From positions 1-30,359 of IMG/VR virus record IMGVR_UViG_3300034107_000235: 30,359 nt of DNA. One strand, written 5' to 3'. The translations under genes and the position numbers were made by a program. The notes under the pieces are model-generated. The model made no database searches, had not been told where the DNA came from, and was given only the letters and a program-made list of their open reading frames with translations. The stretch's first letter is position 1. Each line of letters opens with the position of its first letter. The DNA comes from a virus. This document shows, piece by piece, positions 16,168 to 23,347 of the stretch.

Positions 16168-17432
16168 TGGCAACAGTTTCACTTGCTTCATCCAAGCCAC
16201 CCATCACCCTGACCAGTGGCCGTGGCATCACAATCACCATTGACCGCAGCGTTACAACGTCGAGCGGTGGCGGGTCAGGCACCGTTACCAGTGTGACCGC
16301 AACAGCACCAGTGGTCATCACAGGCACACCAACCACAACACCAAACGTGACCCTTGACGGGATCAACGCAACACAGACCACAGCTGGCATTTTCTCACCA
16401 GCACGCTTGGCATCAGGCACAGCAGATGCCACAACCTTTTTGCGTGGCGATTCCACATGGACAGATGATGTGCCCTTGCAGGTCAGTGTGAAGAACAAGA
16501 GTGGTGGGGCACTCACCAAGGGCACACCTGTTTACGCCACTGGCACTGTTGGTGCTACTGCTGTGATTGAGATTGCTGCAGCTGATGCATCAGTATCAGC
16601 AAAGATGCCTGCAATAGGTTTGCTCTACCAAGACCTTGCTAATAACGGTACGGGCCTTGTGATGGTCATGGGTACCATCACCAGCATCAACACTCTGGGC
16701 TACACAATCAACAGCGGCATGTTTGTTGCACCAGGTGGAGGGCTAACAAACACACGCCCAACAGCTGCAACAGACCTTGTACAGAATGTTGCACGGGTCA
16801 CAAGGGTGAACGCTTCAACAGGTGAAGTGCTCGTGCTCGGACCGGGGCGCACCAACGATGTGCCCAACCTCATTGCCACCAACTTCTTGGCATCGAGTGG
16901 TACAGCTTCGGCCACAACATTCCTACGTGGTGACCAAACATGGTCCGCACCAGACACGCCTTACAAGACCATCAGCAAAACTACGTTCACAACACCAACA
17001 GCCAGTGTGGACATCAACCCCACTGGATACACCGCAGTAAAGATTGTTGTGCTTGGCAAAGGTGACAACGCAGCCACATCAGTTGGTGTGCGTATGAGGG
17101 TCAATGGCAGCACTGCTGCAGAATATTTGATCAACAACAGCACAACCCCGCAAACCTCATTCAACAACAACGGCAACCTGCCCGGTTCACTCACAAACAC
17201 AGACCGGCAAGGCTACTGGGAATGCGACCTTGCTGTTGGTGGGACCACCAAATACACAGCAGGTTTGCAACGTGGCGCTTCAATGCTTTCAAACGCCACC
17301 GCAGGTATTGCACCAACATCTAACGCACTGTTCTTCACAGGTGTAACCACATCAATCACATCAATCACAGTGTTCCCCAGTGCAGGGAACTTTGATACCG
17401 GATCACAAGTCACTGTATTGGGGATTACCTGA
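16167..17432 (+). CDS. Tail fibre / receptor-binding protein
   Basis: This 421-residue protein has tail fibre features. The N-terminal part contains GSGTVTSVTATAPVVITGTP (about 37-56), a shaft motif common in tail fibres. The hallmark ATTFLRGDSTW (about 88-98) occurs again as ATTFLRGDQTW (about 249-259); such FLRGDxTW motifs mark trimeric shaft segments. Between them lies a beta domain (VSVKNKSGGALTKGTPVYATG to VLVLGPG). The last 160 residues are a beta-rich, Asn/Thr-rich domain (VGVRMRVNGSTAAEYLINNS onward) which could be the receptor-binding head. The start overlaps the upstream TGA (TGATG). The neighbouring small genes are probably fibre accessories. Confidence 0.82.
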   Translation: MATVSLASSKPPITLTSGRGITITIDRSVTTSSGGGSGTVTSVTATAPVVITGTPTTTPNVTLDGINATQTTAGIFSPARLASGTADATTFLRGDSTWTDDVPLQVSVKNKSGGALTKGTPVYATGTVGATAVIEIAAADASVSAKMPAIGLLYQDLANNGTGLVMVMGTITSINTLGYTINSGMFVAPGGGLTNTRPTAATDLVQNVARVTRVNASTGEVLVLGPGRTNDVPNLIATNFLASSGTASATTFLRGDQTWSAPDTPYKTISKTTFTTPTASVDINPTGYTAVKIVVLGKGDNAATSVGVRMRVNGSTAAEYLINNSTTPQTSFNNNGNLPGSLTNTDRQGYWECDLAVGGTTKYTAGLQRGASMLSNATAGIAPTSNALFFTGVTTSITSITVFPSAGNFDTGSQVTVLGIT

Positions 17433-17689
17433 TGGAACGCACCGACAACAACGGCCTGTGGCAATCAGAAGATGGGATCACCTGGCTACTAGTTGAACCT
17501 TCTGAAGCGTTCCATGCGCAGTTGGCAGCGGACCCAGAACCCGAGATCCAATCAGCACCACAGGTGGTTGCCGCACAAGCGATCTCTGATGAGATCACAG
17601 TCAGGCTTGATCCTGCTGGGACGCTCACAGAGATCAAAGCTGCGATCACTGATGGTCTTGCCGCAGCAATCGTTTCACTAGGTGGCTGA
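17432..17689 (+). CDS. Small fibre-adjacent protein, function unknown
   Basis: This 85-residue acidic protein begins MERTDNNGLWQSEDGITWLLVEPSEAFHAQL and ends in a helix, TLTEIKAAITDGLAAAIVSLGG. The TGATG overlap at 17430-17434 couples it to the fibre gene. Its position and W-rich start would suit a fibre accessory or assembly protein, but there is no recognisable motif. Confidence 0.5.
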   Translation: MERTDNNGLWQSEDGITWLLVEPSEAFHAQLAADPEPEIQSAPQVVAAQAISDEITVRLDPAGTLTEIKAAITDGLAAAIVSLGG

Positions 17690-17697
17690 GTCATCAC

Positions 17698-18054
17698 ATG
17701 CTGGCGGCGCTTGAAACAATCCAAACAGTGAGCATCACAATGGGCATCATCGTCGCAATAGCAACACTCACAGTTGCACTGTTTGTCATCTTCGAAAAGA
17801 TCACAGGGTTTACCGCACGGTGGGCAGGCCGACAAGTAGCAATAGGCGTGCAACCGTTACACGACTCGATTGAAGAGCTCGCAACATACACACGGCACCA
17901 TCTCGGACCGAACGGTGTGACCATGCCGTTACACCACAAGGTTAACTTGCAAACAGAATCGTTGGCTGAACTCCAAGGCCGTGAATGGAAACGCAAAGAT
18001 TTCAACGCATGGCTAGACCGCCTCGAAAGCGAAACAATAGACCCTTCAGCTTAA
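17698..18054 (+). CDS. Single-span membrane protein, possible second holin
   Basis: This 118-residue protein has one strong transmembrane segment (about 8-32, IQTVSITMGIIVAIATLTVALFVIF) followed by a charged helix. The segment TYTRHHLGPNGVTMPLHHKV recalls the H/R-L-G-P-N-G signature of actinophage DUF2746-like membrane proteins, which often accompany lysis genes. A role as holin, antiholin or spanin-like partner is plausible. It is the last gene before the terminator at 18103. No frameshift or broken codon is seen. Confidence 0.55.
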   Translation: MLAALETIQTVSITMGIIVAIATLTVALFVIFEKITGFTARWAGRQVAIGVQPLHDSIEELATYTRHHLGPNGVTMPLHHKVNLQTESLAELQGREWKRKDFNAWLDRLESETIDPSA

Positions 18055-18102
18055 AGATCGACGGCGCAGTTTTGTTTGTCCTCTTCTGCATGCCGTCAGA
18101 TT

Positions 18103-18155
18103 GAACCCCCACATCTTGTGCGCAAGCCCACTGCGCCGATGTGGGGGTTCTTTCA
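18103..18155 (+). terminator. Strong terminator between tail/lysis operon and minus-strand gene
   Basis: GAACCCCCACATC (18103-18115) pairs perfectly with GATGTGGGGGTTC (18138-18150), 13 bp, across a 22-nt loop and followed by TTTC. It separates the plus-strand late operon from the convergent minus-strand Rpf gene, so it probably stops late transcripts and may also stop traffic from the other direction. Confidence 0.82.
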
Positions 18156-18171
18156 TGTCCGCAATTAAGTT

Positions 18172-18588
18172 CTAGCAGCCCGTACCGTTCCACGCTGAAG
18201 ACCAACCACTGTTCACCGTGTACACGGCAACAGCGTCTTGGATGTGTGGTGGCGCTGAGCGTGCCGTTGGGTAACCACCGTGGCCTGCACGGGCAGACAT
18301 GGTTTGCCAAGTGCTGTTCAGGTACTGATACGCACCACTAGCGGTGCTCACAGGGTTCTTCGCCTGATAGTTCCCACCACTCTCGTGCCGCCTGACGCAG
18401 GCGAGGAAACCACCTGGCGGGTTATGCGCTGGTGGTTCAGGTGGTGTTTGTAGCGATGCGATCACAGCCGCTTGTGATGGTCCATCCAATGCTTGGAACT
18501 GGGCTACCTGTTCACTGGTGCAGGCTGTAAAGAGTAATGGGATTGTAACGGCAAACAGTGTTGCTGCAGCTTTGATTGTGCGTATCAT
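18172..18588 (-). CDS. Rpf-like (resuscitation-promoting-factor/transglycosylase) secreted lipoprotein
   Basis: This 138-residue protein is the only minus-strand gene in the window. It has a positively charged start (MIRTIK), a hydrophobic signal segment and a lipobox-like PLLFTAC, with C23 the likely lipidation site. From about 58 lies a lysozyme-like transglycosylase domain: FLACVRRHESGGNYQAKNPV contains the expected catalytic Glu (E69) and ASGAYQYLNSTWQTM the substrate-binding part. C64 and the terminal C138 may form the disulfide seen in this family. A Pro-rich spacer lies between. The ATG at 18588 has a clear AGGAGA ribosome site; the longer reading frame above it has none. It could remodel host peptidoglycan, aid lysis, or stimulate dormant cells. 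Confidence 0.85.
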   Translation of the reverse strand: MIRTIKAAATLFAVTIPLLFTACTSEQVAQFQALDGPSQAAVIASLQTPPEPPAHNPPGGFLACVRRHESGGNYQAKNPVSTASGAYQYLNSTWQTMSARAGHGGYPTARSAPPHIQDAVAVYTVNSGWSSAWNGTGC

Positions 18589-18801
18589 TAAGTTGTCTCC
18601 TGGTCGGGATATGGAACAAGCCCACGCTGATGCGTGGGCTTCACCATTTACCCTAACAACTTCGGGCCTGCCGATGCACGCATACCTTCTCAAAAAGAAA
18701 TTTGAGAAATGCCACACCAAACCTTGCAACTCGTGCAACAATGGTTGCACGCCACCGAAACGGGGCGTACCACCACACCACCACAAAGGACAAACAACAC
18801 G
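18589..18801. promoter_or_regulatory. Divergent intergenic region with three inverted repeats
   Basis: This 213-nt region separates the minus-strand lipoprotein gene from the plus-strand early genes. It holds AAGCCCACGC/GCGTGGGCTT (18618-18627 and 18632-18641, 4-nt loop), TTCTCAAA/TTTGAGAA (18687-18694 and 18701-18708, 6-nt spacing) and CGTGCAAC/GTTGCACG (18732-18739 and 18744-18751, 4-nt spacing), the last with a nearby extra TTGCAAC. The short dyads could be operators. I did not find convincing -35/-10 sequences. Confidence 0.5.
18771..18796 (+). repeat. ACC-rich leader with AAAGGACAA, copy 1
   Basis: The stretch CACCACACCACCACAAAGGACAA just before the 18802 gene is nearly the same as that before the 19739 gene; AAAGGACAA also precedes the gene at 2520. 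It contains the ribosome binding site, so it looks like a reused translation-start leader. Confidence 0.6.
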
Positions 18802-19119
18802 ATGAATGCAATCACAGCAGGACTCCTACACAACCTCCGGCTCGAGGATCAGATCCTCACCTACAACGAACAACTCGCCAACATGAAACACCTTGGCATG
18901 GCTGAGCGTGTAGCAGTCCAAGACAGCCCACAACAAGATGCAATCATCACCTTGCTCGAGGAGCTCAACGATCAGGCGCAGGAATCATGCACGCAGATCC
19001 GTGATGATCTGGTTGATTCTGGGATCAACGCCACCTCTGCTTGCGGCGAAAGCGGCGACTTTGTGATTGAGCTTAAGACCGCTTCAGGCATGCATGTGAT
19101 CGCAGGGTGCCAGCTATGA
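18802..19119 (+). CDS. First early gene, unknown function
   Basis: This 105-residue acidic protein starts MNAITAGLLHNLRLEDQILTYNEQ, with the leader CACCACAAAGGACAA upstream providing AAAGGA at about 18785-18790. The body is helical (DAIITLLEELNDQAQESCTQIRDDLVDSGI) and the last 30 residues, SACGESGDFVIELKTASGMHVIAGCQL, are beta-like with two Cys. I recognise no family. The stop overlaps the next ATG (ATGA). It is the first gene of an operon of small genes that runs to about 20 kb. Confidence 0.6.
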   Translation: MNAITAGLLHNLRLEDQILTYNEQLANMKHLGMAERVAVQDSPQQDAIITLLEELNDQAQESCTQIRDDLVDSGINATSACGESGDFVIELKTASGMHVIAGCQL

Positions 19120-19343
19120 GCAACGACGGCGAAGTAATCGGCGGTGCGTGCGTCACTGACGCAGGCGTGCCAGTGGTCATCATCTCATCCGCATCGAAGT
19201 GGATTGAGTTCGATTCATCGTGCGGGTTTATGGAATGGAGGATGAGCGCAGATGATGCGTTCACCCTGTCAAACCTTCTGATCAACCGTGCGGTGCAGGC
19301 AATGAAGATGGCAGCAGAGGAGAGGGCGAACGATGACGAGTGA
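19116..19343 (+). CDS. Small early protein, unknown
   Basis: This 75-residue protein begins MSNDGEVIGGACVTDAGVPVVIISSASKW and continues IEFDSSCGFMEWRMSADDAFTLSNLLINRAVQAMKMAAEER. The strand-strand-helix order and a Phe/Met-rich core slightly resemble the pair of paralogous proteins encoded at 19739 and 22609. The ATGA overlap sets the start; a GTG at 19107 is less likely. The 3' end overlaps the next gene by 11 nt. Confidence 0.55.
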   Translation: MSNDGEVIGGACVTDAGVPVVIISSASKWIEFDSSCGFMEWRMSADDAFTLSNLLINRAVQAMKMAAEERANDDE

Positions 19344-19533
19344 AGGCAAGATCACGACAACAGAGTGTGCGTTCATCCTTGGTATCAATCGTGCGACGGT
19401 CACACGGTGGGTTCATAACGGGCAACTCAAACCAGAGTTCACCCTTGCTAACGGTCAGATCATCTTTGACCACGAATACATTTTGGATGTCGCAGCAGAC
19501 CTAGCACTCGAACAAGCAGAGGACAACGAATGA
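19333..19533 (+). CDS. Excisionase/MerR-like helix-turn-helix protein
   Basis: This 66-residue protein is probably a DNA-binding regulator. KITTTECAFILGINRATVTRWVHNGQLKPEFTLANGQIIFDHEYI has the short helix, turn and recognition helix order of MerR and excisionase-type domains, with the wing following (about 7-50). Small proteins of this sort often act as excisionase or transcription regulators. No integrase is found, so regulation is the more likely job. The neighbouring dyads upstream could be targets, which is inference. It overlaps the gene before by 11 nt and the gene after by 4 nt. Confidence 0.72.
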   Translation: MTSEGKITTTECAFILGINRATVTRWVHNGQLKPEFTLANGQIIFDHEYILDVAADLALEQAEDNE

Positions 19534-19676
19534 GCAAAGATCAGATACTTGGTTTCGCAATGATCGCCAGTGTCGGTGTGTACGTCTATGGGAGGGCTAT
19601 CGCAGCGAAGATTCGTGCACGGTTTAACCGTGAGCAGATCGAGCTTGCAAAATACCGTCACCCTGGCAGCAAATAA
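19530..19676 (+). CDS. 48-residue membrane protein
   Basis: A short frame of 49 codons including stop starts at ATG 19530, overlapping the stop before it (ATGA). It encodes MSKDQILGFAMIASVGVYVYG, a single hydrophobic segment (about 6-20), then a basic tail (RAIAAKIRARFNREQIELAKYRHPGSK). It resembles small host-interacting phage membrane proteins, but no family is recognised. The overlap supports it as a real gene. Confidence 0.5.
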   Translation: MSKDQILGFAMIASVGVYVYGRAIAAKIRARFNREQIELAKYRHPGSK

Positions 19677-19712
19677 GTTAGTGTCACAGCCCACCACCAC
19701 ACTTACCACCAC

Positions 19713-19738
19713 ACCCACCACCACAAAGGACAACACAG
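19713..19738 (+). repeat. ACC-rich leader with AAAGGACAA, copy 2
   Basis: The short gap before the 19739 gene contains CACCCACCACCACAAAGGACAA, nearly the same as copy 1. The whole gap 19677-19738 is low in complexity and rich in ACC. Confidence 0.6.
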
Positions 19739-20017
19739 ATGAGCAACACAGACAGGTACGAGTACAACCGGGCGGCACGCCACGAGTCAATGAAGTGCAG
19801 CATTACAGGCGTTAGCTTCCACGGCCTGAACGGCAAGATGGTTCAGGCCGATTACCTGAAGGACGCTGAAGGCCACGAGCACATTGCGTTCCACGTTGGG
19901 CTCGCAACATTCTTTATGGAAGGTGACACGTCGAACGAGAAGATTGTGCAGATGCAACTCATTGGCCTTGCGATTGTCGCAGCGTCAGAAGAACTGTTGA
20001 AGAATGGCCCAACATGA
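19739..20017 (+). CDS. Small protein, paralogue of the 22609 gene product
   Basis: This 92-residue protein has HIAFHVGLATFFMEGDTSNEKIVQMQLIGLAIVAASEELLKN in its second half, preceded by SITGVSFHGLNGKMVQADYLKDAEGH. The same order (KM-V-x-x, GH, F-x-x-G-x-A-x-FF-x-EG, long helix) is seen in the protein encoded at 22609, so the two probably arose by duplication. Function is unknown; the shared fold looks like a beta sheet followed by a helix. The start has AAAGGA about 8-12 nt upstream. The stop overlaps the nuclease start (ATGA). Confidence 0.65.
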   Translation: MSNTDRYEYNRAARHESMKCSITGVSFHGLNGKMVQADYLKDAEGHEHIAFHVGLATFFMEGDTSNEKIVQMQLIGLAIVAASEELLKNGPT

Positions 20018-21342
20018 GCCTCATTGAACCGCTCCCCGATCCGATCAGGCGTGACCAGTACGGGCGATACAAGGTCTTGCCACTAAAGGGCAAGAAACCT
20101 GTCGGCTACTCGAGGGCAACCACGATTGCCAAAGCACTCGATGACACAAGCAACCTCGCTGCGTGGGGTAAACGCATGACAGCACTTGGTCTAGCAGTGC
20201 GGCCTGATCTGCTCGCAATGGTCCAAACAACTGATGCGGCAGATAAGAAAGCACTCGACCGCCTGTGCGAATCGGCATCCGAGGCTGGTGGGGCGACAGC
20301 ACGCAGAGACCTCGGCACCGCACTACACAAAATGTTCGAGCAGTCATGCATCACTCCTGGCTACCAGCCACCGGCCACATACGCAGCAGACATCACAGCG
20401 ATACACCAGACGTTGCGTAAAGCAGGCTTGCAGGTAGTCGATGAATGCTCAGAGCTGATGGTCGTGATCGACAAACACCAGATCGCAGGCATGGCAGACC
20501 TCATCGTCAAACGCATCAGCGACGGCGAGCTGTTCATCGCAGACCTCAAAACCGGTAGCTCGGTGCAATACGGTGCGCTCGGATGGGCGATACAACTATC
20601 GATCTACGCCAACGCCGACAACATCTACATCCAAGGCGCAGCAGTAGACGGCTCAGAGGATCTCCGGGCACCAATGCCCTTGGTTAACAAGCAACAGGCG
20701 TTTATCATTCATTGCGAACCCGAATCAGGCAGCTGCGACCTCTACACGCTCAACATCGAACGTGGTTTCCAAGCGTTGGAATGTGCGATTGAGGTGCGTG
20801 AGTGGCGCAAGGCACGACAACTGCTAGTACCATTTAAAGGTGCTGGCGGTGCGGAGTCAGGGGCTGTGGTGGCCCATGATGGACCCGCCGCCAGCACTGA
20901 TGGTCTGCCAGACGCTGTGAGCACGGCAACTGGCAGCAGTGATGGTGTGGGAGAGGTGACCGCCTCCTCGGAACCTTCTTCCACACCACACATCACCGAT
21001 ACCGAGGCTGCACTCGTCGAGCGTGACCACATGCTTAACCTTCGCAAACTCTGGTTACTCGAACGCATCCGCATCATCGGAGAACAAGGCTTCATCACCA
21101 CACTCCAGGCTGAATGGCCCGACAACTGCGCAGGACCAAAAGCGGTACGCAGCCGTCAAGTCAAATGGAACATCGCCGAAACCGCTGCAGTCGTCAAATG
21201 CGTTGACACAGTAGAAATGGCGCACGATCTGCCATTCGGTGCAACAGACCCCGAACTAGTACAACGTCTCAAGCTCGAGGAAACAGAACGATTCGTGAAA
21301 GCTGCGACAGGCGCAGGACTCACCAACCAGACCGCAAATTAG
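20014..21342 (+). CDS. PD-(D/E)XK nuclease (RecB/Cas4-like recombination exonuclease)
   Basis: This 442-residue protein is probably a phage recombination exonuclease. The core lies at about 95-205: LGTALHKMFEQ (H105), QIAGMADLIVKR (D162), ELFIADLKTGSS (D177, K179) and WAIQLSIYANAD (Q194, Y198), the order of active-site residues expected of RecB/Cas4-type nucleases. There is no CX2CX2C cluster of Cas4. After about 270 comes a Ser/Ala-rich linker and a helical C-terminal region (HMLNLRKLWLLERIRIIGEQG onward) of unknown role. The gene is followed by an SSB-like gene and a Hjc-like resolvase, which suggests a recombination module for genome processing or repair. Confidence 0.8.
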   Translation: MSLIEPLPDPIRRDQYGRYKVLPLKGKKPVGYSRATTIAKALDDTSNLAAWGKRMTALGLAVRPDLLAMVQTTDAADKKALDRLCESASEAGGATARRDLGTALHKMFEQSCITPGYQPPATYAADITAIHQTLRKAGLQVVDECSELMVVIDKHQIAGMADLIVKRISDGELFIADLKTGSSVQYGALGWAIQLSIYANADNIYIQGAAVDGSEDLRAPMPLVNKQQAFIIHCEPESGSCDLYTLNIERGFQALECAIEVREWRKARQLLVPFKGAGGAESGAVVAHDGPAASTDGLPDAVSTATGSSDGVGEVTASSEPSSTPHITDTEAALVERDHMLNLRKLWLLERIRIIGEQGFITTLQAEWPDNCAGPKAVRSRQVKWNIAETAAVVKCVDTVEMAHDLPFGATDPELVQRLKLEETERFVKAATGAGLTNQTAN

Positions 21343-21345
21343 CGG

Positions 21346-21364
21346 GCAGGCCACAGTGGCCTGC
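21346..21364 (+). terminator. Palindrome after the nuclease gene
   Basis: GCAGGCCAC-A-GTGGCCTGC is a 19-bp perfect palindrome that starts four bases after the stop codon of the nuclease gene. As RNA it makes an 8-bp stem with a 3-nt loop. No T-tract follows. It may slow transcription, protect an RNA end, or bind a protein. Confidence 0.55.
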
Positions 21365-21405
21365 ACACAACACACCAACACATCAACACGAAAGCAGGAC
21401 AGGCA

Positions 21406-21834
21406 ATGGACATGAAGGAACTAAACAGGGCAGCAACCACCAGTGGTGGTAAGTGGGTGAAGCTGCGAACCAAAGAGGACGGCAGTTTTGAGGGCACACT
21501 TGTAGCGTTCGAGTCACGGCCACGCACCGACATGGAAGGCAACGTGGTGATGAAGCGTGGCACTGACACTCCTCGCACAGAATGGTTGCTTACACTGTCG
21601 GTGCCGTTGGCTGAGCGTGAAGGGCCCGACGATGATGGCACACGCAAAATGCCATGCAACGAAGCCATGCAATCAGCGATCTCACAGGCCATCAAAGCGT
21701 GCGGTGAGCCTGCGAAAGAGGGCGACACACTCAAGATCGCAGTGAGCGCAGATCCTGTAGACAAGATGCGTCAGGCGACTTATGTGGCACGGTGGACACC
21801 CGGCAAACCCATTATCGACATCGACGAGTTCTGA
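21406..21834 (+). CDS. Putative ssDNA-binding-like protein with acidic tail
   Basis: This 142-residue protein lies between two recombination nucleases. Its sequence fits a beta-barrel: WVKLRTKEDGSFEGTLVAFESRPRTDMEGNVVMKRG, RTEWLLTLSVPLAE, DTLKIAVSADP. The end, GKPIIDIDEF, is acidic with a terminal aromatic residue, as in the C-terminal tails of single-strand binding proteins that recruit partners. No sequence similarity to SSB is obvious, so this is inferred from shape and location. An alternative is an annealing helper of the exonuclease. Its stop overlaps the next start (TGATG). Confidence 0.5.
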   Translation: MDMKELNRAATTSGGKWVKLRTKEDGSFEGTLVAFESRPRTDMEGNVVMKRGTDTPRTEWLLTLSVPLAEREGPDDDGTRKMPCNEAMQSAISQAIKACGEPAKEGDTLKIAVSADPVDKMRQATYVARWTPGKPIIDIDEF

Positions 21835-22265
21835 TGTCTGGTGCCGCCAGCAGGAACCGTGGGGCTAACGCCGAGCGTGCTGTGGTGAACTACCTCAAAG
21901 CGGAGGGGTGGTTACACACAAGGCGGGTTCTTGCTGGCGACGGGCACCAACACTCAGATATCGAATGCTGGAGCGGGATCAGCATCGAAATCAAGGACCG
22001 GACATCGAGCTCGTGGCCTTCATGGCGTGAGCAAGCAGTCACACAGGCTCGACCAGGAGACCTGATCGTTGTAACCCGTAGGACTCGTGGCACACCTGAT
22101 GTCGGCCAATGGCCCGCACAGATGCCACAACGTGATTACATCTGGATCGGCGGCAAAGGCTTGTTGCCATTCCCATGCCCACGGTTAAAAGAACTATGGG
22201 TAGAAACCACATTCGCAAACGTCTGCACCCTTATCCGTGCGGCAGAACAGGACAAACAACGATGA
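21834..22265 (+). CDS. Hjc-like Holliday junction resolvase / PD-(D/E)XK endonuclease
   Basis: This 143-residue protein has a PD-(D/E)XK order typical of Hjc-type resolvases: NRGANAERAVVNYLKAEGW (E14), HQHSDIECW (D42) and ISIEIKDRTSS (E52, K54), followed by a helix with QAVTQARPGDLIVVTRR. Phages use such enzymes to trim branched DNA before packaging. The C-terminal WVETTFANVCTLIRAAEQ is helical. The TGATG overlap at 21832-21836 sets the start; an upstream start at 21792 lies inside the previous gene. The next gene begins at the ATGA overlap. Confidence 0.78.
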   Translation: MSGAASRNRGANAERAVVNYLKAEGWLHTRRVLAGDGHQHSDIECWSGISIEIKDRTSSSWPSWREQAVTQARPGDLIVVTRRTRGTPDVGQWPAQMPQRDYIWIGGKGLLPFPCPRLKELWVETTFANVCTLIRAAEQDKQR

Positions 22266-22609
22266 ATCACATCGGAGACGAACAAGAAACACCCGACCTA
22301 CTCACAATGAGTTTGCAGATGCTGTCAGACATGGCACCCGCAACCAACATTGCAGAATGGTCGCATGAGATGGGCGTTAAAAATAAGACACTTAGACCAT
22401 TTCACACTCATATGATCTGGGGACATGACCTAGTGCTCGACTGGGGACTGATTGCCCTACGCATTAAGGAATGCTCGAACACTCCAGGGCGGGCACCGAC
22501 ACCAACCGAGATCAAAGGGTATGTGGTGCGCAGCGTCGAGCTCACCCATGCGGAGCTTGCAGAAGCCATTGAGGCTTACCGGCCACCACAACAACAGATG
22601 GCAATCTGA
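22262..22609 (+). CDS. Unknown early protein
   Basis: This 115-residue protein begins MNHIGDEQETPDLLTMSLQMLSDMAPATNIAEWSHEMGVKNKTLRPFHTHMIWGHDLVLDWGLIALRIKE and ends with a helix TEIKGYVVRSVELTHAELAEAIEAYRPP. The centre has W and H residues, with no zinc ligand pattern. I recognise no family. It is coupled by ATGA to the resolvase and by TGATG to the next gene. Confidence 0.55.
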   Translation: MNHIGDEQETPDLLTMSLQMLSDMAPATNIAEWSHEMGVKNKTLRPFHTHMIWGHDLVLDWGLIALRIKECSNTPGRAPTPTEIKGYVVRSVELTHAELAEAIEAYRPPQQQMAI

Positions 22610-22923
22610 TGAGCACCAAAAAATCATCAGCACGCACCATGCAAGCAATCAAAGCAACGGTGTACCAAGAGGTAGAAGAGATCGACTTTTACCACACGAA
22701 CGCAAAGATGGTCGATGTCAGGGTGCGTGGCGATGACGTAGGCCATATGAGTTTCAGTATCGGCAAAGCGGTGTTCTTCCTCGAGGGGACCGGCACCAAG
22801 CTGCAAAAATGCCAAGCAATCCGAGACATCGCACAAGCACTCACCACCGCAGCGGACCTGCTCGAAGCAGAAATCGCTGCGGCCGAAACGTACTTCTCAG
22901 AGCAACTGCTGTTAGGTGACTGA
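22609..22923 (+). CDS. Small protein, paralogue of the 19739 gene product
   Basis: This 104-residue protein contains NAKMVDVRVRGDDVGHMSFSIGKAVFFLEGTGTKLQKCQAIRDIAQALTTAADLLEAE. It shares with the 19739 product the order KM-V, GH, F-x-x-G-x-A-x-FF-x-EG and a terminal helix. It starts at the TGATG overlap. Function is unknown. The two copies at different places in the early region suggest that they have separate targets or dosage roles. Confidence 0.62.
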   Translation: MSTKKSSARTMQAIKATVYQEVEEIDFYHTNAKMVDVRVRGDDVGHMSFSIGKAVFFLEGTGTKLQKCQAIRDIAQALTTAADLLEAEIAAAETYFSEQLLLGD

Positions 22924-23347
22924 CCTCATGCGCCTACCAGTACGGGCTGAGATGATCGACCACCTAACCATCATCGTCGAAGACTGCAACAAACAGGCCC
23001 ACTGGCGTAAACACGCTGCGTGCCGTGGCATGGACACCAACCTGTTCTACCCAGAACCGGGATACAACGGGCACAGAAAACAACGGCAAGCGCAAGCGGT
23101 ATGCGCCGGATGCCCTGTACAAGCCGAATGCTTACAAGCGCTTGGTCGTTACAGTGGTGGGATTGTCGGCGGGCAAACCACAGCACAACGCACCAAAGGC
23201 CACATGATCAAAAAGAACCTCGACCTACTCCAACTACGGGATCACATCATCAACACCGAACCGTTGGAGATCGCAGCGCACGATCTTGGCATCAGCGCAC
23301 AATCAGTAAAAAAGCACATCCACCGCCACCCCGAAGGAGTCGCATGA
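22916..23347 (+). CDS. WhiB-family Fe-S regulator (first copy)
   Basis: This 143-residue protein carries the WhiB cluster: AACRGMDTNLFYPE (C36), AVCAGCPVQAECLQAL (C63, C66, C72) and GGIVGGQTTAQR in place of the usual G-[VI]-W-G-G turn. The four Cys should bind a [4Fe-4S] cluster; WhiB proteins bind the host sigma factor and change transcription. A basic C-terminal region with IAAHDLGISAQSVKKHIHRHPEG could contact DNA. The start is uncertain: GTG 22916 overlaps the previous gene by 8 nt, and ATG 22928 is an alternative. The tryptophan of the turn is lacking, which is a deviation from most members. Confidence 0.82.
   Translation: MTDLMRLPVRAEMIDHLTIIVEDCNKQAHWRKHAACRGMDTNLFYPEPGYNGHRKQRQAQAVCAGCPVQAECLQALGRYSGGIVGGQTTAQRTKGHMIKKNLDLLQLRDHIINTEPLEIAAHDLGISAQSVKKHIHRHPEGVA

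Noticed and set aside
20014-21342. Cas4 identity for the nuclease at 20014
   Set aside because: The active-site order fits RecB/Cas4-type nucleases but the four cysteines that bind Fe-S in Cas4 are not seen, and there is no CRISPR context.
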